Source: Ephemerocybe angulata
Taxonomy: Eukaryota > Basidiomycota > Agaricomycetes > Agaricales > Psathyrellaceae
Assembly (NCBI GenBank): GCA_013368325.1
Contig: JAACJK010000019.1
Coordinates: forward strand, 42,621 to 106,620
Reading direction: 5' to 3'
DNA: 64,000 bases
The position numbers and the translations under genes are program-made. Below, in pieces: positions 1-12,800 of this stretch (its first letter is position 1; each line of letters opens with the position of its first letter). The notes below the pieces were generated by a model. It saw only the letters and a list, made by a program, of their open reading frames with translations, did not search any database and was not told the origin of the DNA.

Positions 1-2
1 CA

Positions 3-809
3 GAGTCCAGCCTTCTTTCGCACATTCAGAAACAAGTCGGTCGGCACCAAGGCACCATCGTCAGCACTATGAAGAAGTATAACGACATGTGCAGGGATTT
101 GGAGAAGATGATTAGGGAGGGTAAGGCACCGGTGGGCGCCATTTCCCCGCGTCCCATTCCGAAGGAAGAGCTGTACTCCATGGACGTTGATGCACCGATA
201 TGGGACGACTCCGGGTTGAACGATGTAGCTTCTGGAGAGATTCCGGGATGGCTCGGAAACGACGAGATTCGTAGGGGTATCATTGCATGGTTGGATCTCC
301 AGCGCTGCGACGAGGAACTGGTTAGGCTGAAGCAAGAATGCCTTAACATTCACACATGGGCCCGACGAGAGTGGGATGCCCTTCACAAGGCTTTGGAGGA
401 AACCGGTCAGTTCTAGTCCTGGGTAACGACGGTATTCTAACACTCCGTGTTTCTAGTTTGCGACAATATCAAATACCAGCTTCATAAACGGCAAGCAGAG
501 CTTTCTAAGCTCATCACGACTTGGCGAGGGTTAATCCGAGCGGTCGCACCGGGCGTCTATTCGTTGGACTGGACTTCTGTGGGTAAAGTTGATATCACAA
601 CGGCAACCATATTCGATACAGGTGCGGGGAGCGACTCGGAGGAAAGCGATGTGAGCCAAGACTCTGAGCTGGAGGCCGATGACATTGTCGTTCAAGCGTT
701 GGAGTCTATGAACCTTCTCGGGGACGAGGAGGTTGGGGTGGAGGGCAGTGACCAGGAGAATACGGTTGATTCTGACTTTGGGTCGCCCAGGAAGCGCCGA
801 CGTGAATGA
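3..809 (+). CDS. KDZ transposase, C-terminal part (runs off left edge)
   Basis: Two exons, 3..405 and 457..809, joined across a 51-base intron (GTCAGT...TTCTAG) that keeps the frame; the frame is open to the window edge, so only the C-terminus is present (about 252 residues). The segment has the layout I know from the end of fungal KDZ (Kyakuja-Dileera-Zisupton) transposases: a helical stretch, a 'PISPRPIP'-like proline segment, a 'MDVDAPIWDD' acidic segment, then a coiled-coil and an acidic serine-rich tail ending in a basic cluster (RKRRR). The RNase H-like catalytic core would lie to the left, outside the window, so activity cannot be judged. No terminal inverted repeat was found on this side. 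Confidence 0.75.
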
Positions 810-903
810 CCCGGCATCTGGCCTTTATATCTGTACAGTACCATCTAGTAGTAAATGATTTGGTATTGTAATGTTCTACATTTGTCCTCCCGTTGCTTCG
901 AAA

Positions 904-1545
904 GAGGACTTGGCTGTATTTTCGGGGCGAGCGAGTGGCTGTACGCACGCGCGGGAACCATCAATATTGGTAAGCTTACCCTTTTTGGTAGCCTCCTCCT
1001 CCTCCGGCCTCTCCTCCTCGCCTCCTGGGCCCCCTCGACTTGGCTAAGAAATTCTGAGGTGACAGAACGGCCCAAAATGCCTCAATTATTGCTTATATCG
1101 CCTTTTCTAGATCTCCAAAGGTACTATGGCCTTACAGGAGGGCTTTATTGGTGGACTTGGCGCTTTTTTCCGTGCGTGCCAGTGGCTGTACGCGCGCGCG
1201 GGAACCATCAATATTGGTAAGCTTACCCTTTTTGGTAGCCTCCTCCTCCTCCCGCCTCTCCTCCTCGCCTCCTGGGCCCCCTCGACTTGGCTAAGAAATT
1301 CTGAGGTGACAGAACGGCCCAAAATACCTCAATTATTGCTTATATTGCTTTTATTAGAAGTACAATGATACTCGGGCCTTGCAGGAGGATGATGTTGGTG
1401 GACTTGGCGCTTTTTTCGGCACGAGCGAGTGGCTGTACGCACGCGCGGGAAACATCAATATTGGTAAGCTTACCCTTTTTGGCACCCTCCTCCTCCTCCT
1501 CCACCTCAATCTCCTCACTCTCTTCCTCCCTGGAGCCTCTTGCAT
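904..1545. repeat. 247-base tandem repeat, about three copies
   Basis: Matching blocks recur at a constant 247-base spacing: GTGGCTGTACGC-like sequence at 935, 1182 and 1429, and TAAGAAATTCTGAGGTGACAG at about 1045 and 1292. Each unit contains a CTCCTCCTCC pyrimidine stretch and a GGTAAGCTTACC palindrome. Copies 1 and 2 are nearly identical; copy 3 diverges at its right end. No stable reading frame is shared with a known protein, so I regard the open frames here as chance. Confidence 0.85.
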
Positions 1546-1740
1546 TGATTGAGCAAAATGTTGAGTTTATATACAAGGCCTTCTGTTTATATATATACAT
1601 ATATATTTAAATTATGTTGTATGGATAACCAGGGTTACTCTTAGGCCAGGACTTGTGTACTGTTTGTTTACTTTGTGAAGAATGATAATCTATTGCGCTA
1701 CTATAAGGAGTATGCATATGGCAGGAGGCCTTTGTCTTAT

Positions 1741-1811
1741 GAACTCCTTGTAGCTCAGTGGTACCCATGACATCGAAGGACGATTCGGTACCACGAAGGC
1801 TGCAGGAGTTC
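1741..1811. repeat. Nested perfect palindrome with tRNA A-box-like motif
   Basis: Outer arms GAACTCCT (1741-1748) and AGGAGTTC (1804-1811) are exact reverse complements. Inside them GTGGTACC (1758-1765) pairs exactly with GGTACCAC (1787-1794). The 5' half contains TAGCTCAGTGG, matching the RNA polymerase III A box of tRNAs, but there is no convincing B box (GGTTCGANTCC), so this is not a tRNA. It could be the head of a SINE-like element, a folded non-coding RNA or a transposon end. Confidence 0.55.
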
Positions 1812-1929
1812 CATTCTCCCTTATGCCATTTCTTTTTTAATTCCTGTTGCTAGTTGGTCATGGAAAAGCTGGTAATGCTGGGTAATGCTGGGTAATGGCT
1901 TTGCCTATAAAGGAAAGGGATTCTGTTAC

Positions 1930-2200
1930 CAGGGATAGACTTTGGTTCTATCGATGTCCCTTATTCCTTTCCATGGTAACAGAATGATTACCTGGTCACA
2001 CTATTTACTTACTTTTGTCTTGTGTTCTGGTAATCATTAGGAAATATATCCTTATCCTAGGTAAGGGTTTCCAATCGATGCACTTTACCCCTTTCCATGG
2101 TAATAGAATGATTACCTGGTTACACTATTTACCTTGCATTCTGGTAAACATCAGGAAACATATTCTCATCCCAGGTAAAGGTTTCATGCCCAGGGAGGTC
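1930..2200. repeat. 124-base tandem repeat rich in GGTAA/TTACC
   Basis: The segment beginning CCATGGTAAYAGAATGATTACCTGG occurs at 1971 and again at 2095, a 124-base period, followed in each copy by a TTCTGGTAA...CAGGTAA-like stretch. The surrounding 1.85-2.35 kb is full of short GGTAA and TTACC words, giving many small inverted repeats. No coding frame is conserved. Confidence 0.7.
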
Positions 2201-2732
2201 TGTTTTGTCCTGGAAGAGCTTGTTCAGGTGAGGGCACTACTCTTTGGGTAGAATACCTTTTTCCCAGGTAATAAGTCTATGCCCAGGATAGGGAAAAAGG
2301 TAAGGGTCAAGGTTTAATATACTGCTTTTCCTTTACCTAGGTAATCGTATAGAGCTACGGAAATATCCGGAAGAAGGGTAAAGCCCATATAGGTCAATTT
2401 AGCCATTGATTCAGCCATTCCGGGCATAGGGAACCAATTTCTCTGTCGTGTGGATGAGAACATGTTGGAGATATCATTTGGGACAAATAGATGGTATAAG
2501 ATAGGACAACATGAGGATATGGGAGGAAGAGTTGATGCATTACACTTATTTCATTTGCATGGCTTCGCAGTCTTTAGATTTGAGCCCAACGATCTCCGAA
2601 GTGCCCGGAATGGCTGAATCATTGGCTGAATCGACGAATCGAGCTATCTGGGCTTTCGGTTCAATTGATACAGTTGTGGGGGCCATAGAATCATGCCTAT
2701 ATAGCACTGACTGATCCTGGGACCAAAGCAGC

Positions 2733-2769
2733 AAAAAAATCAAAAAGAAAAAAAAAAAAAAAAAAAAAA
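2733..2769 (+). repeat. Poly-A tract
   Basis: A run of almost pure A, interrupted by a few T, C and G bases, ends a stretch without recognisable genes. Such a tract can mark the 3' end of a retroposed element or a simple slippage tract; no target-site duplication was identified. Confidence 0.5.
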
Positions 2770-2814
2770 GAGGACCCCGGACACCCCGTGACTGTGACAT
2801 TGATGGTGGAAATG

Positions 2815-3000
2815 ATGTGGAAAAATGGGAAAGGGTAAGGAAAATAATGGGAGAAATCAGTCTCTGGAAAGGAAAAAGCCACCCTGGAAAGGGAAGAAAT
2901 CACCTGGAAAAGGAAAGAAATCAATCTGGAAAAGGCCAGGGTAATACGAACGGGGCAGGGAGGAAATATGGCTCGGGAAAGGGCAGGAAAAGGCTAACCT
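2815..3000 (+). repeat. Purine-rich degenerate minisatellite (GGAAA/GAAATCA units)
   Basis: Imperfect 20-25 base units built from CTGGAAAAGG and GAAATCA recur several times on one strand, producing a strongly purine-biased stretch. It lies just upstream of the JmjC-like gene starting at 3154. Confidence 0.5.
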
Positions 3001-3153
3001 CCTAGGTACCTGGGAAAGAGAAATGTTTGTACCTAAGAGGTTACTTTTCCTATGTGACTAAGGTGCATTTGTGCCGATTTCTCAACTGTTGCTTTGTCCT
3101 TCAGGTTTGTCATTCACCTGGCATCGGGTGGCTTACTAAGCCACTTCTCAACC

Positions 3154-6100
3154 ATGTCCAGCCCAGGCCGCACTTGGCTTGCACATTATCCGTTTACAAC
3201 GAGACTGCCGTACTCGACTAGTCTCTTAGAGGAGTTGATATCGAACACACACCCTTTACACGTATGTCGACTGGGCCTGCCACATCCTCCTTTGTCTGAA
3301 TATACTCATCAACGATAGGTCCTCGCTCGGCGCCTTGATCGCTTTGAAAGTGCCCTCCGCCAAGCTACGAATCAAGACATATTTCAACTCGCGCTATGTA
3401 TCCAATGGGAAACTGGGGCTCATGTCGTGGACTTTACTCAAACCCAACCCCCTCGACTTGCTGATTTCGAGAATCTCGCGCTCGTTGTAGCATCATACAG
3501 GGTCTTGGACGTATATCTCGCACAGACGAATTCTTTCCTCCTTTCTAAACCATCCCCTCGAAATGCAGACGATTTGACAGTGCCTAAGCACTACCACTTC
3601 ATCAAAGATTGGGTTAAATTGGTTACCAGCTTCTCCACCTCGATGCAAGCAGCTGCTTCCGACACCTGCGAAACTTCGGATTCGAACCAGGGCCTCCTCC
3701 AGGACGAGTGGTTTGTCGCCATCTTGAAGAACCGAATAAGCGAGGCCGCGAAGTCATCGATATCTCAGATATCCTCGAACATGTACGATGTTGCGATGAA
3801 TCTAATCTGTTTGTGCGACCCTGCGAGTATTGAAGTACGTGCGTTACGTTTTCGCGTACGCTTTCTAACGTTCAAAAACAGGCGCCATTGACCGCCAAAA
3901 CATCACAAGCATTTTTCTCTCGATGGTACTCGCATGATATATCTTCGACGTCAGTGACACTTCATTTGCTTCATAACTGCTTGCACGTTCTCAACCAATG
4001 CAGGTCGGCACTCAGTAAAGGCGAAAAGGGGGCGCTGAAGAAAATGGTGGGCTCCGACAGTTCGTTCAAAGCCCTCCAGCTTTGTCTTGAAGGCAGTTTC
4101 TTGTGTACGCCTCTACACGTTATCGAGTCAGCTAATATGAGTAGGAGGGGATGGGCGAGAGAACGGATGCTCAAGGTGTGTTGATAGTCATTTATAACTT
4201 AATAACCCTACGTCCCAACAACTCACTTCGGTCCGTAAGGTCGCACACGCTATGGGCAATGATAAGCCAGGGGAACTCGTCTCAGTGGAAGGGCTTCTAT
4301 TCCGAGGACTTTTTCAACTGGCTTTCGATCGAAAACCATGCTCCGAAGTTCTCCTTTCCTTAGCAAGCCTGGCGTCGATCCCAAATCTCAATCTCAAGAG
4401 AGTGCCCAGCGATCGACGTACTTGGTTTCAACTGGGAGTCGAAACCGGAGAACCGCCACGCAAGCGGCGGAAACTCGTTCTATCGCCATCCCCGGCTTCC
4501 TCACGCAACCCCAGCCCGGCGCCTTCGGCCCTAGCAAATGCGCCCAGTGCCAAGGCGACCGCTCAGTTCCAAATCAAGGGAGATGCCTCTCCTCAAGGCC
4601 TTGTTCGAAAACGGCCTCGGAAGAAAAGGCGCAGAAAGGAATCGAGTGACGAAGAATCGAGTGACGAAGACTCGAGTGACGGAGACTCGAGTGACGAAGA
4701 CTCGAGTGACGAAGACTCGAGTGACGAAGACTCGAGTAGCGGTGAGGGTGGGAACGATGAGGGTGGTGAGGGTGGTGAGGATGGCAAGGGCGATGAGGAT
4801 GGCGGGGGCGGTGAGGATGGTGAGGGCGATGGCGATCCATTTGGTGGGGACAATCCGGACGGTGGCATTGGAGAGAGAGAGGTAGACAAGGAGATGGACA
4901 GTGGCAACAGCCTTGGCGAAAAGAGGGGTGTCGGCGAGTTGGAGGGAGGCGGGAGGGGAATGGACGAGGAGGAGAAGAAGGAGGACGGGAACGAGGACAA
5001 GGACGAGGGGGACGTGAACGAGGAGGAGAAGAAGGAGGACATGAACGAGGAGGATGGCGAGGGGGACGGGAGCGAGGGCGAGGGGGATGGCGAGGGGGAC
5101 GGGAACGAGGACGAGGAGGTTGGCGAGGGGGACGGGAACGAGGACGAGGAGGAGGGCGAGGGGGACGGGAACGAGGACGAGGAGGAGGGAGAGGGGGACG
5201 GGAACGAGGACGAGGAGGAGGAGGAGGAGCGGAATGCGGACTACACATCCTCCGGGAGGCCATTCTCGTCAAAAGAGTTGATGGAGATTTTTGAAATTGG
5301 CACGGCGCCCTATTACATGTCTGAATGCTCTCCCAGTTATTTCGTTTCAAGTGACAGACTCGTGCACGGCGTAAAGCGGATTGTGGGCAAAGAGTACATC
5401 TTCTATGACATCGACGGGCGTGTCATATTTTATGTCCCAGAAATGCATGTGAGTAACAACCGGGAATTCGCCCCTGTACCTTTTCGAAGCTCTCTGACAA
5501 TCCACTCTCGCAGACGCAGGAAGACCTTGACAAGTTTCAACTCTTCTATGACGCTATCCAAGCGTCTTACATCGACGGCAAGCCAAGGTATCTGCACGAA
5601 TGCGCCAACACCGGATTTCGACGCGTCCCCCAAAGCAGGATGGACTCTGCAGTGGATTCTGCAGACTGGGCAGACCTACGACGTGAATTTTCATGCACGA
5701 ACTTTGTCGTCCGAGACTCGAAGGTCGAACATGACACTCACTCACCCGTCGACTCCCAGCAATCGAAGTCCCCCGAATTCACGCTAAAGACCCTACACAT
5801 GCTGGCGCCCATCGACCAACCCCTTGAACTTCATGATTACACTTTTACAGCACTTGCTGGACGTCATCGAACAGGCACACTACGACAGGTCCATTGCGAA
5901 CACATGAAGGGGAAGAAAGGGAAGATTATCAATGTTCTTGATCTCCCCGCCGTTGGGGCAGATGTCTCCCCAGGCCCCCTGTTCTCCGACGTCGCCGCCC
6001 ATCGAGAGACTAAATATTGTCCTCTCCCAATAAAGACTCCCTATCCGATACAAGATATGCGTTGGGGCTTGGCGGCGACGAAGGATGCGAGTCACTACTT

Positions 6101-7203
6101 GCATATGGACTCAGATGGTTTATGCACTTTCCTCAGAGTCCTCTGCGGTAGAAAGTTGTGGGTAGTTGCGACTCCTCCCGATGGCTCTCCTTCGAGAATC
6201 ATAGTGGATCTCTCTCGGTTTCTTGATAACTGGGACCCTTCATGCCCAACAGGGAGCTGGCTCCTTGAGGCGATTGTTCTTTGCCCGGGGGACGTCTTGT
6301 GAGTCAACTCTTTCTCTCTGCGAGACGTATATGCTGATCCATGGTGGAAGGTATATGAAGGCTGGTACATTACATGCCGTCTGGACCTTGGAAAGCTCTG
6401 CGTGCATCGGTGGCCACTTCCTCTGTTCGAGTTCGTTCACCGACACAGCCTCTGCACTCATTCACGGATTCCACATGGACCTCGACATTACGAACGCTTC
6501 CCATGCCAACGCAGTACATCATCTATTATCCCTTCAAGTCATCCACTACCACTCAATGCTTGTGTGCGATAGAGTGGCCCCATGTGATGTTGGATCACTT
6601 GGGATCGATCTACAGGACTTCTACCAGTGGCATGGCTTCGTCTTGCTCCATGTTCTCGTCGTACTTCGCAGGGCTATCGACATCGCAAACTATAAGCGTG
6701 AAGGCATATCAACAATCCAGACCTCCCTCATGGAAGCACACGCCCGTGGAGCGGCTCTCGGCACTATGACGTTTCTCAAGGAATCAGGTCTCGTCTCCGT
6801 CTGCCTTCCAGGTCTCACAAACGAACAACCCCAGCACGACCCCCTTTCATATTTTGAAGATGTTCTCCTCAACCAAGCCATTCTGCTGATGCGTGCTCAG
6901 GACGCTTTCAGCGACTTCGAAGGTCCTGCTGCCAGGTTCAGGGATCGTCTCAAGGGGTTGCTACACGATGCGATGTCCCACGCTCCACACCTCCAACTTC
7001 GATTCAAAGCCGCTCTGCGCCAGAAGATGAAATCGAGTCCTCTTCCGGCGGTACCTTACTCTGAAGCGGGTTCGATCTGTTTCTCTGAAGAGCCGATACA
7101 ACCTGTCTCCCACGACGGGGTGTACGACGCACTCCAGCTTGTCCAATTAGGTGCGACACCTGACATTAATAGGGATCTGCGACAACTCCTGTATATTCCC
7201 TAG
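3154..7203 (+). CDS. JmjC-like (cupin) protein with long acidic repeat tract
   Basis: Six exons: 3154..3261, 3319..3834, 3882..4175, 4240..5448, 5514..6298, 6351..7203; about 1254 residues. Introns are 47-65 bases with good GT/AG signals and frame-consistent phases. The C-terminal third looks like the JmjC/cupin family expanded in Agaricomycetes: a H-x-D pair in HYLHMDSDG (H906, D908) and a later histidine in GTLHAVWTLE (H979) form the expected Fe(II) triad, followed by a GGHF segment. JmjC proteins are 2-oxoglutarate oxygenases, often histone or protein demethylases/hydroxylases; the substrate here is unknown. Residues about 440-640 are a low-complexity SSDE then GEGDGNEDEE repeat, preceded by a basic RKRRK segment, suggesting nuclear location. 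A second related gene lies at 24696-28481. Confidence 0.7.
4640..5235 (+). repeat. Coding microsatellite/minisatellite (acidic repeats)
   Basis: Within exon 4 of the JmjC-like gene, a 15-base unit encoding SSDED is repeated about six times and an 18- to 27-base unit encoding variants of GEGDGNEDEE about eight times. The reverse strand is open for 258 codons of PPRPRS-type repeats only because of this composition. Confidence 0.9.
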
Positions 7204-7470
7204 ACGTCGGAAGCAAAACCTCAAATATATTATACAGTTATCCTAGCCTATACCCACATGCACATGCCACTGACGGTGCCCCTTAGGCCTTCGGAACCTT
7301 TGACGATCGTCCCTTTGTTGTCCAGGTCTTTGTTATGTTGGATGCCACATCTCAGAATTAAATGACTTTTAGATGATCACAAGCCTTTGAAGAACACGCC
7401 CACTCCGTACCTTCAAACGCTGACCACACTAGAATCCCCCCGCAAATTCTCGCCAAACGTCTTTCCTGCA

Positions 7471-9574
7471 ATGCCTAGGCACCATCGTACTCCCTCTGCC
7501 CCATCTTCAATCAGGAATGCGAGGACGCAGGTAGATATCTCATCCCAGGTTACCCGACTTCAAGTCTGATCTGATGAACCTTAAAGCAGAGCAGGATCCA
7601 AAGGGATACTGAAAGGGTGTCAGCCATACTGGGCAGCGATAGCTCATCCTTAGGCATACCTGCCTTGATAGAAGTCTTCCAGGTCCTCCGTAACCACCCC
7701 CCACACGACCTCTATCAATTCGTTCCCAAACCCGGAGAACTTTTGTTGGTCTATCGGATGCTCACCATCATTCGTGAAGCCTGCCAAAACGTCAAAGGGG
7801 GCCTTGTCGAAATAGCCAGCGAGTTCAACGAGAACCTCCGACACATCCAGTACTGGTGTACTTGTCTTAGCTCTCTGGAAACCGGCACCGATGGTCTCCA
7901 AATCAGAGCAATTCGACACGTCGTAACTACGACCTTAATATCTCTCGCCACGATCGATCCTTCGTTCGTGCTGGAAGGGAGAGCCTTATATGCGGGCGTC
8001 GCCGGGTGCTGGTCATTCCTGGACGCCGAATCTCAGTCGGTTCCCGTTATACCAGACTTGACCTACTCTCCTGGCTGCACCACGACACGGTTGATGGAGA
8101 TCTGTCTGCAACACCGCGGCGCATACGAGGAGCTCTCCGAAGAGGTCAATAACTACCCCCTATACCGACTTCATTTCTTTGGAGCGGCATCGCTCAGGCT
8201 ACAAGCCATTCCTACAACCATAAAGCACAGAAGGCAGATCGCGGCAACCATATACGACATCAACGTTATCCTCCAGCTATTCACCGTCGTGTACCCGGTC
8301 AAACTCAAGTGGTCTTATTTCATCAAGGAGAAAGTGGTGTTTTTTCTGTTCGCAGCACTTTCTCACTTGGCGACACTTCCCTCCATCAATACCAACGAAC
8401 TCGTTACTGTCGCGAGCATGTCCCACCGGGCGATCCAATGGCTGATGTCATCCCCCGTCGCAATCACTACTACCCTACGGCATGCGATTGAGGGGGGTGT
8501 GCTCACGGTCGTTTCATGTATAATCGGTGGTGTGGGTGCCGGGCCCATTAATCCTGAGTATCTTTTCGCCCTTGATGATTACCTTGTTCTGGCTTGTCAC
8601 ACGTCCTATCGCCCTATCTTGCGAGCCATGGATAAAGCGGTCAAGACACTCTGGCAGGTCCTCCCCGACGCTCGTTCGGTCGCCGTACGGCGTTGGCTAG
8701 AGTTGGCTCTCGTTGCAGGGAAGCGCTGCATCGCTGCAATGGACAAAGGCTTACTCTCGACTTGCGACAATATCACTGTGAGTGGCTCTAGCTGCGACTG
8801 ATGCCACGTGGAGTATACTCAGACCAGGTCTTATTGTTTTAGCATGGTGAACTACGGCGGGGGAAGAAGTGCAGAAAGGGAGCGGTCCGAACCTGCTCGA
8901 TGTGCCATACTGCTGTCTATTGCTCTGTGAAGTGCCAGAGAGCAGACTGGGAGACCCTTCACCGAGATGAGTGCACGAGGAACTTGGAAGACTATCAACG
9001 TAGGCTCCTTTTTAACTCTCGGAATTGTCGCGGTTTAGTGAGGTGACCTTCCTTTCTTAGACTCCAAGGTTGCTGGTACCCACCTGTCCTACGATTCACG
9101 GCTACACCATCGTACACTCATTGAGGATATGGCGAAGCGATACACGCCGTACTACCCTTTGGCCTTCGGTGAATCTGACGCCGTTCCATTGCTGAAGATC
9201 GACTCGCTACAACGCATTGGGTTCTTTGACGAATTCAACCCAGCCAAACAGGAATTGGACGACATCCCGCGTCACTTCATCAATAGACAGAACGCTTATG
9301 TCGACTCCTTAAGGCTGGAAAGGCAAGGTTCGCTTGTAACGGCCGAATTTCAGTACGGGCGTCGACGTACCAGGGTTGTAGGTCAAATCGTTTATGTGCC
9401 AGAAAGTCGATCGATCGAACTACGCCATACCTTTAGCTATCAGGTACGTGGATGTATTCTTTTCTTTGAACTCAAATCAACTAACTTCTTTCACAGTCAG
9501 GACCTTCCGAAAGTGACCCGCCAGAGTTCGGCATTGCTAACTGGGGAAGCCAGCTAGACCTATTCACTCTTTGA
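7471..9574 (+). CDS. MYND zinc-finger protein
   Basis: Five exons: 7471..7530, 7590..8777, 8843..8999, 9061..9443, 9497..9574; about 621 residues. The start MPRHHRTPS was chosen because the exon from 7590 is in frame with it through a 59-base intron. An alpha-helical N-terminal region of about 400 residues, as in many Agaricomycete MYND proteins, is followed by the finger: C426, then C434-x2-C437, C443-x3-C447, H456-x3-C460. The usual first C-x2-C pair is reduced to one cysteine. MYND fingers bind proline-rich partners in transcriptional regulators; no SET or other catalytic domain is visible. It lies 267 bases downstream of the JmjC-like gene on the same strand. A homolog of the same design sits at 16223-18297. 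Confidence 0.75.
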
Positions 9575-9875
9575 ACCTGAGTCGCCCGTTCTCTTCTGCC
9601 AAACCACTTCTGCAGCCTGTCCACCCACAACCCCTTCAACATATACATATACAACTCACTCCTTTCTTACTTGATGACGCCTTTCCTGTGTGCTTTGTTA
9701 TTAATAAACTCCTGTTGACCACACCACGTATTCATGTATTGACCTTCATTGCTACGGGCCACAGTGGCCCCCGAGTGGCCCCATCTCTCTGTGGGTCGCT
9801 ATAATATATGTCTTCATTTGTGCCTCTCCCTCCGAGTCCCTGCTTTCCCTAAATTTCCCACCAGCAACCGCCCAA

Positions 9876-12800
9876 ATGAACCAAATGAACACCGTCTTCC
9901 GTTCAGATGTCAAAATTTGTCGATGTTCAAAGTGTTTGCAGAAGGAGCCCGACGGATGCCCTGTTACCTCTGCCACTTTCATTCGTCATAGACAGGAGGA
10001 TGCGATAACAGAGGACCTGGACACCGAGTACCCTATCCATCAAGATTCGCATTTTGCCGGCGCCATGCTTACGCACTGCATCAAGGCATCTCCAGCTCCT
10101 GTTGTTCCCATTCGCCCATTCCAACCAATAAACTCCCCTCCTGAACCGCATTCCAGGCCACACAATCAGACTCAAGACATCGACATCGCACAGGGTATTC
10201 GAAGTATTCATGAAGACCTTCACGCGCTGTCGCGGGATCTGCAGAGACCTTTCGATTTGGTTTTTCAACACAGTCAAGCAGAGTGCGAGGGCGAGGGCGT
10301 ATCTCAGAGTTCTCAAACACGTTCACAGGCGAATATCGATCTTGACTCGCTCCCTCTCGTTCACCGGCACCCACAGAACATGTTGTTTCTACAGCAGCAA
10401 GCTTCGTTGAAGATTCTACTAAATCGGGTGGAGGCCATCGCATCGCTCGAAGAGTCCGCAGGCGAATCGGAATGCGTAGCTTTGAGGACCTACATAATGC
10501 AAAAGCTCTCTACAATGCATGGGTGGAAGACTGATGTCTGGGAACGACAACAACAACAACAGCACCTTCCGTTTTCGATCCATCCCCCCATCGTGGACAC
10601 CAGTCAGTACCAATCCAATTAATGCGGGATGTATCACTCACCTCTTGGTTTCCTTAGCTCGTTACATGCTGAGAACCGTCAACTGTACTGCAGGCCTAAT
10701 CACGCAGTTTATCACGTCAGGCTTACTCCTCGTCCTTATCCTCAACCTTGTCTTTGCCCTCCCCCGCAGAGCTTGTGAAGTCGTTCTCGGCTTTTTGAAG
10801 GGCCAGGCCAGGCTAATGTCATATGTTATGCCACCTGACCAAGCAGAGCAACTATCCGCATCGATCCCAGCAACCCTCCAGACAGTTTTGGATAGCTTCA
10901 ATCTAGATCCCGACGTCGACGAATTCGCCCAGTGCCCCAAATGCTTTGCTTTGTATCCCAAGAAGAACGGGTGCCCCGCAACGTGCACTAATCGAGACGC
11001 CACGGATTCGCCCTTATGCGGTGCAAAGATGCAAACAAGCCAGACAGTCCGAGGATCCACGACTCTACGCCCGGTCCGAACATATCTCCACCAGAATTTT
11101 CAAAACTGGCTAGCGGCGTTCCTATGTCGTCCCGACATTGAGCAAGTACTCGACTCTCGTAAGGCCAAGCATGAACATTCATCGGGGGGGATCTCGGACA
11201 TACTCGAGTCCCCAGGAGTTCAAGAATTTATGTGGCCTGACGGCAAGGCGTTTTACGACTGTCCCGAGAATGAACATCGCCTGTTCTTTGCCCTCGCCGC
11301 TGATGGCTTCAATCCGCTCTACAATAGGGAGGCGAAGCAATCCGCATCGTCAACTGGCATCTACATGATGTGCTTGAACCTCCCACTTGAAGAGAGACAG
11401 AAGCCAGAGAATATGTATCTCGTTGGTGTCGTCCCTGGCCCCAAAAAGCCCGATTCCACCGAGCTCAACCATGCGCTGGATCTCATAGTTAGGGACTTCA
11501 TGCCATTCTGGGAAACGGGAGTTCTGTATAGTCGAACGACGAGGCGCAGGAATGGACTCCTTGTTCGTGCTGCGGTGATGCCTGTTGTTTGCGACGCCCT
11601 CGGAGCCAGGCAGGTATGCGGTTATAGCTCAGTCACCTCGACCTTCTTCTGCACATACTGTGCCCTGCCAATATCATCCATCGAGAACCTCGACAAGAAC
11701 TCCTGGCCTCGACGCAACCTTGAGGAACACCGATACTGGGCCTCTAAATGGAACGAATCCGACTCGGCGACTCGGCTGATGATATTTCACGAACACGGCC
11801 TACGTTATTCGCCTTTAATCAAGTTACCCTACTTCGATCCCATTCGCTTTACGGTCGTTGATACCATGCACAACCTCTTCCTAGGGCTTTATGAGCGTCA
11901 CTGCCGAGATGTCTGGGGTATGAATGTCACAGTCGCTGAAGGTGACGGGGCCCTCAAACCCAGAGGTGCCATCCCCTCTCCGCCATCCATGGCCCTTATG
12001 GAGATCGGACGCATCGCGCTGTCCATGCAGTGTAGAGAAGAGCTGACAAAGATCAGCCCTGACGTTTTATTTTACCTATGCGAGGAGAATGCTTTGCGCC
12101 GTACTGGGAAGAGGAAAGACATGGTTAATGAATTGTTGGCTTTGGTGAGTTACAATTATGAACAGTGGAACCAAATCTGATCTCCCGCTATACCTTCACA
12201 GTCGTTTGGATGCCCTCCGAAGCCATCCACCATAGTAGGCCCTGCCAAGGAGCCAACGTCCCTAATTGACGTGCTCCAAGCTGAGACCATTCTAATGGAG
12301 AAACGGAGCCTGGATCGCTTTAATAAACCAGTGCTTCAAGTCATGTGTGCTTTCCGTCACTTAGAACATTCTGGGAGTAAGGACGATATCGTCAAAAGGC
12401 TTAAGGAATGGGTAAGTATACATCTTTCCTGAGTTGGGAGTTCAAGGGAGTGCTCACAATGTCCTACTAGCGCGCACAATTCAAAACAGCCCGCTGGAAA
12501 ATCCAGAATCTGAACTACGACCTTCCGGACCTGATAAACGTTCAGATCGCGCCAACAAGCTCACAGGGAAGGCATCCTGCTCAACACGATCGTACACCGA
12601 ACGTGGTTCTAGGGAAAACGATACTTAAGGCTTATGCAGAGGATCGTGCGTGTACTGAACTACCTCCGTGGGTAACTGCTGCACCTCCGAAGGCGGGTCA
12701 TGCATCTCAAGGGAAGCTTAGCGCCGACCAGTGGCGCGTCTTCTGCACGGTCCATCTCCCGATTACGCTGGTGCGGCTATGGGGGTCGTCCCCTCCAGGC

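Noticed and set aside
845..1600. Several 60-120 codon frames on both strands
   Set aside because: They repeat with the 247-base unit and reflect its composition, not a protein.
1741..1811. tRNA gene
   Set aside because: A-box-like motif and paired ends, but no B box, T arm or anticodon stem.
4574..5350. 258-codon minus-strand frame of PPRPRS/HPHRP repeats
   Set aside because: Antisense of the acidic repeat tract of the JmjC-like gene; composition alone keeps it open.
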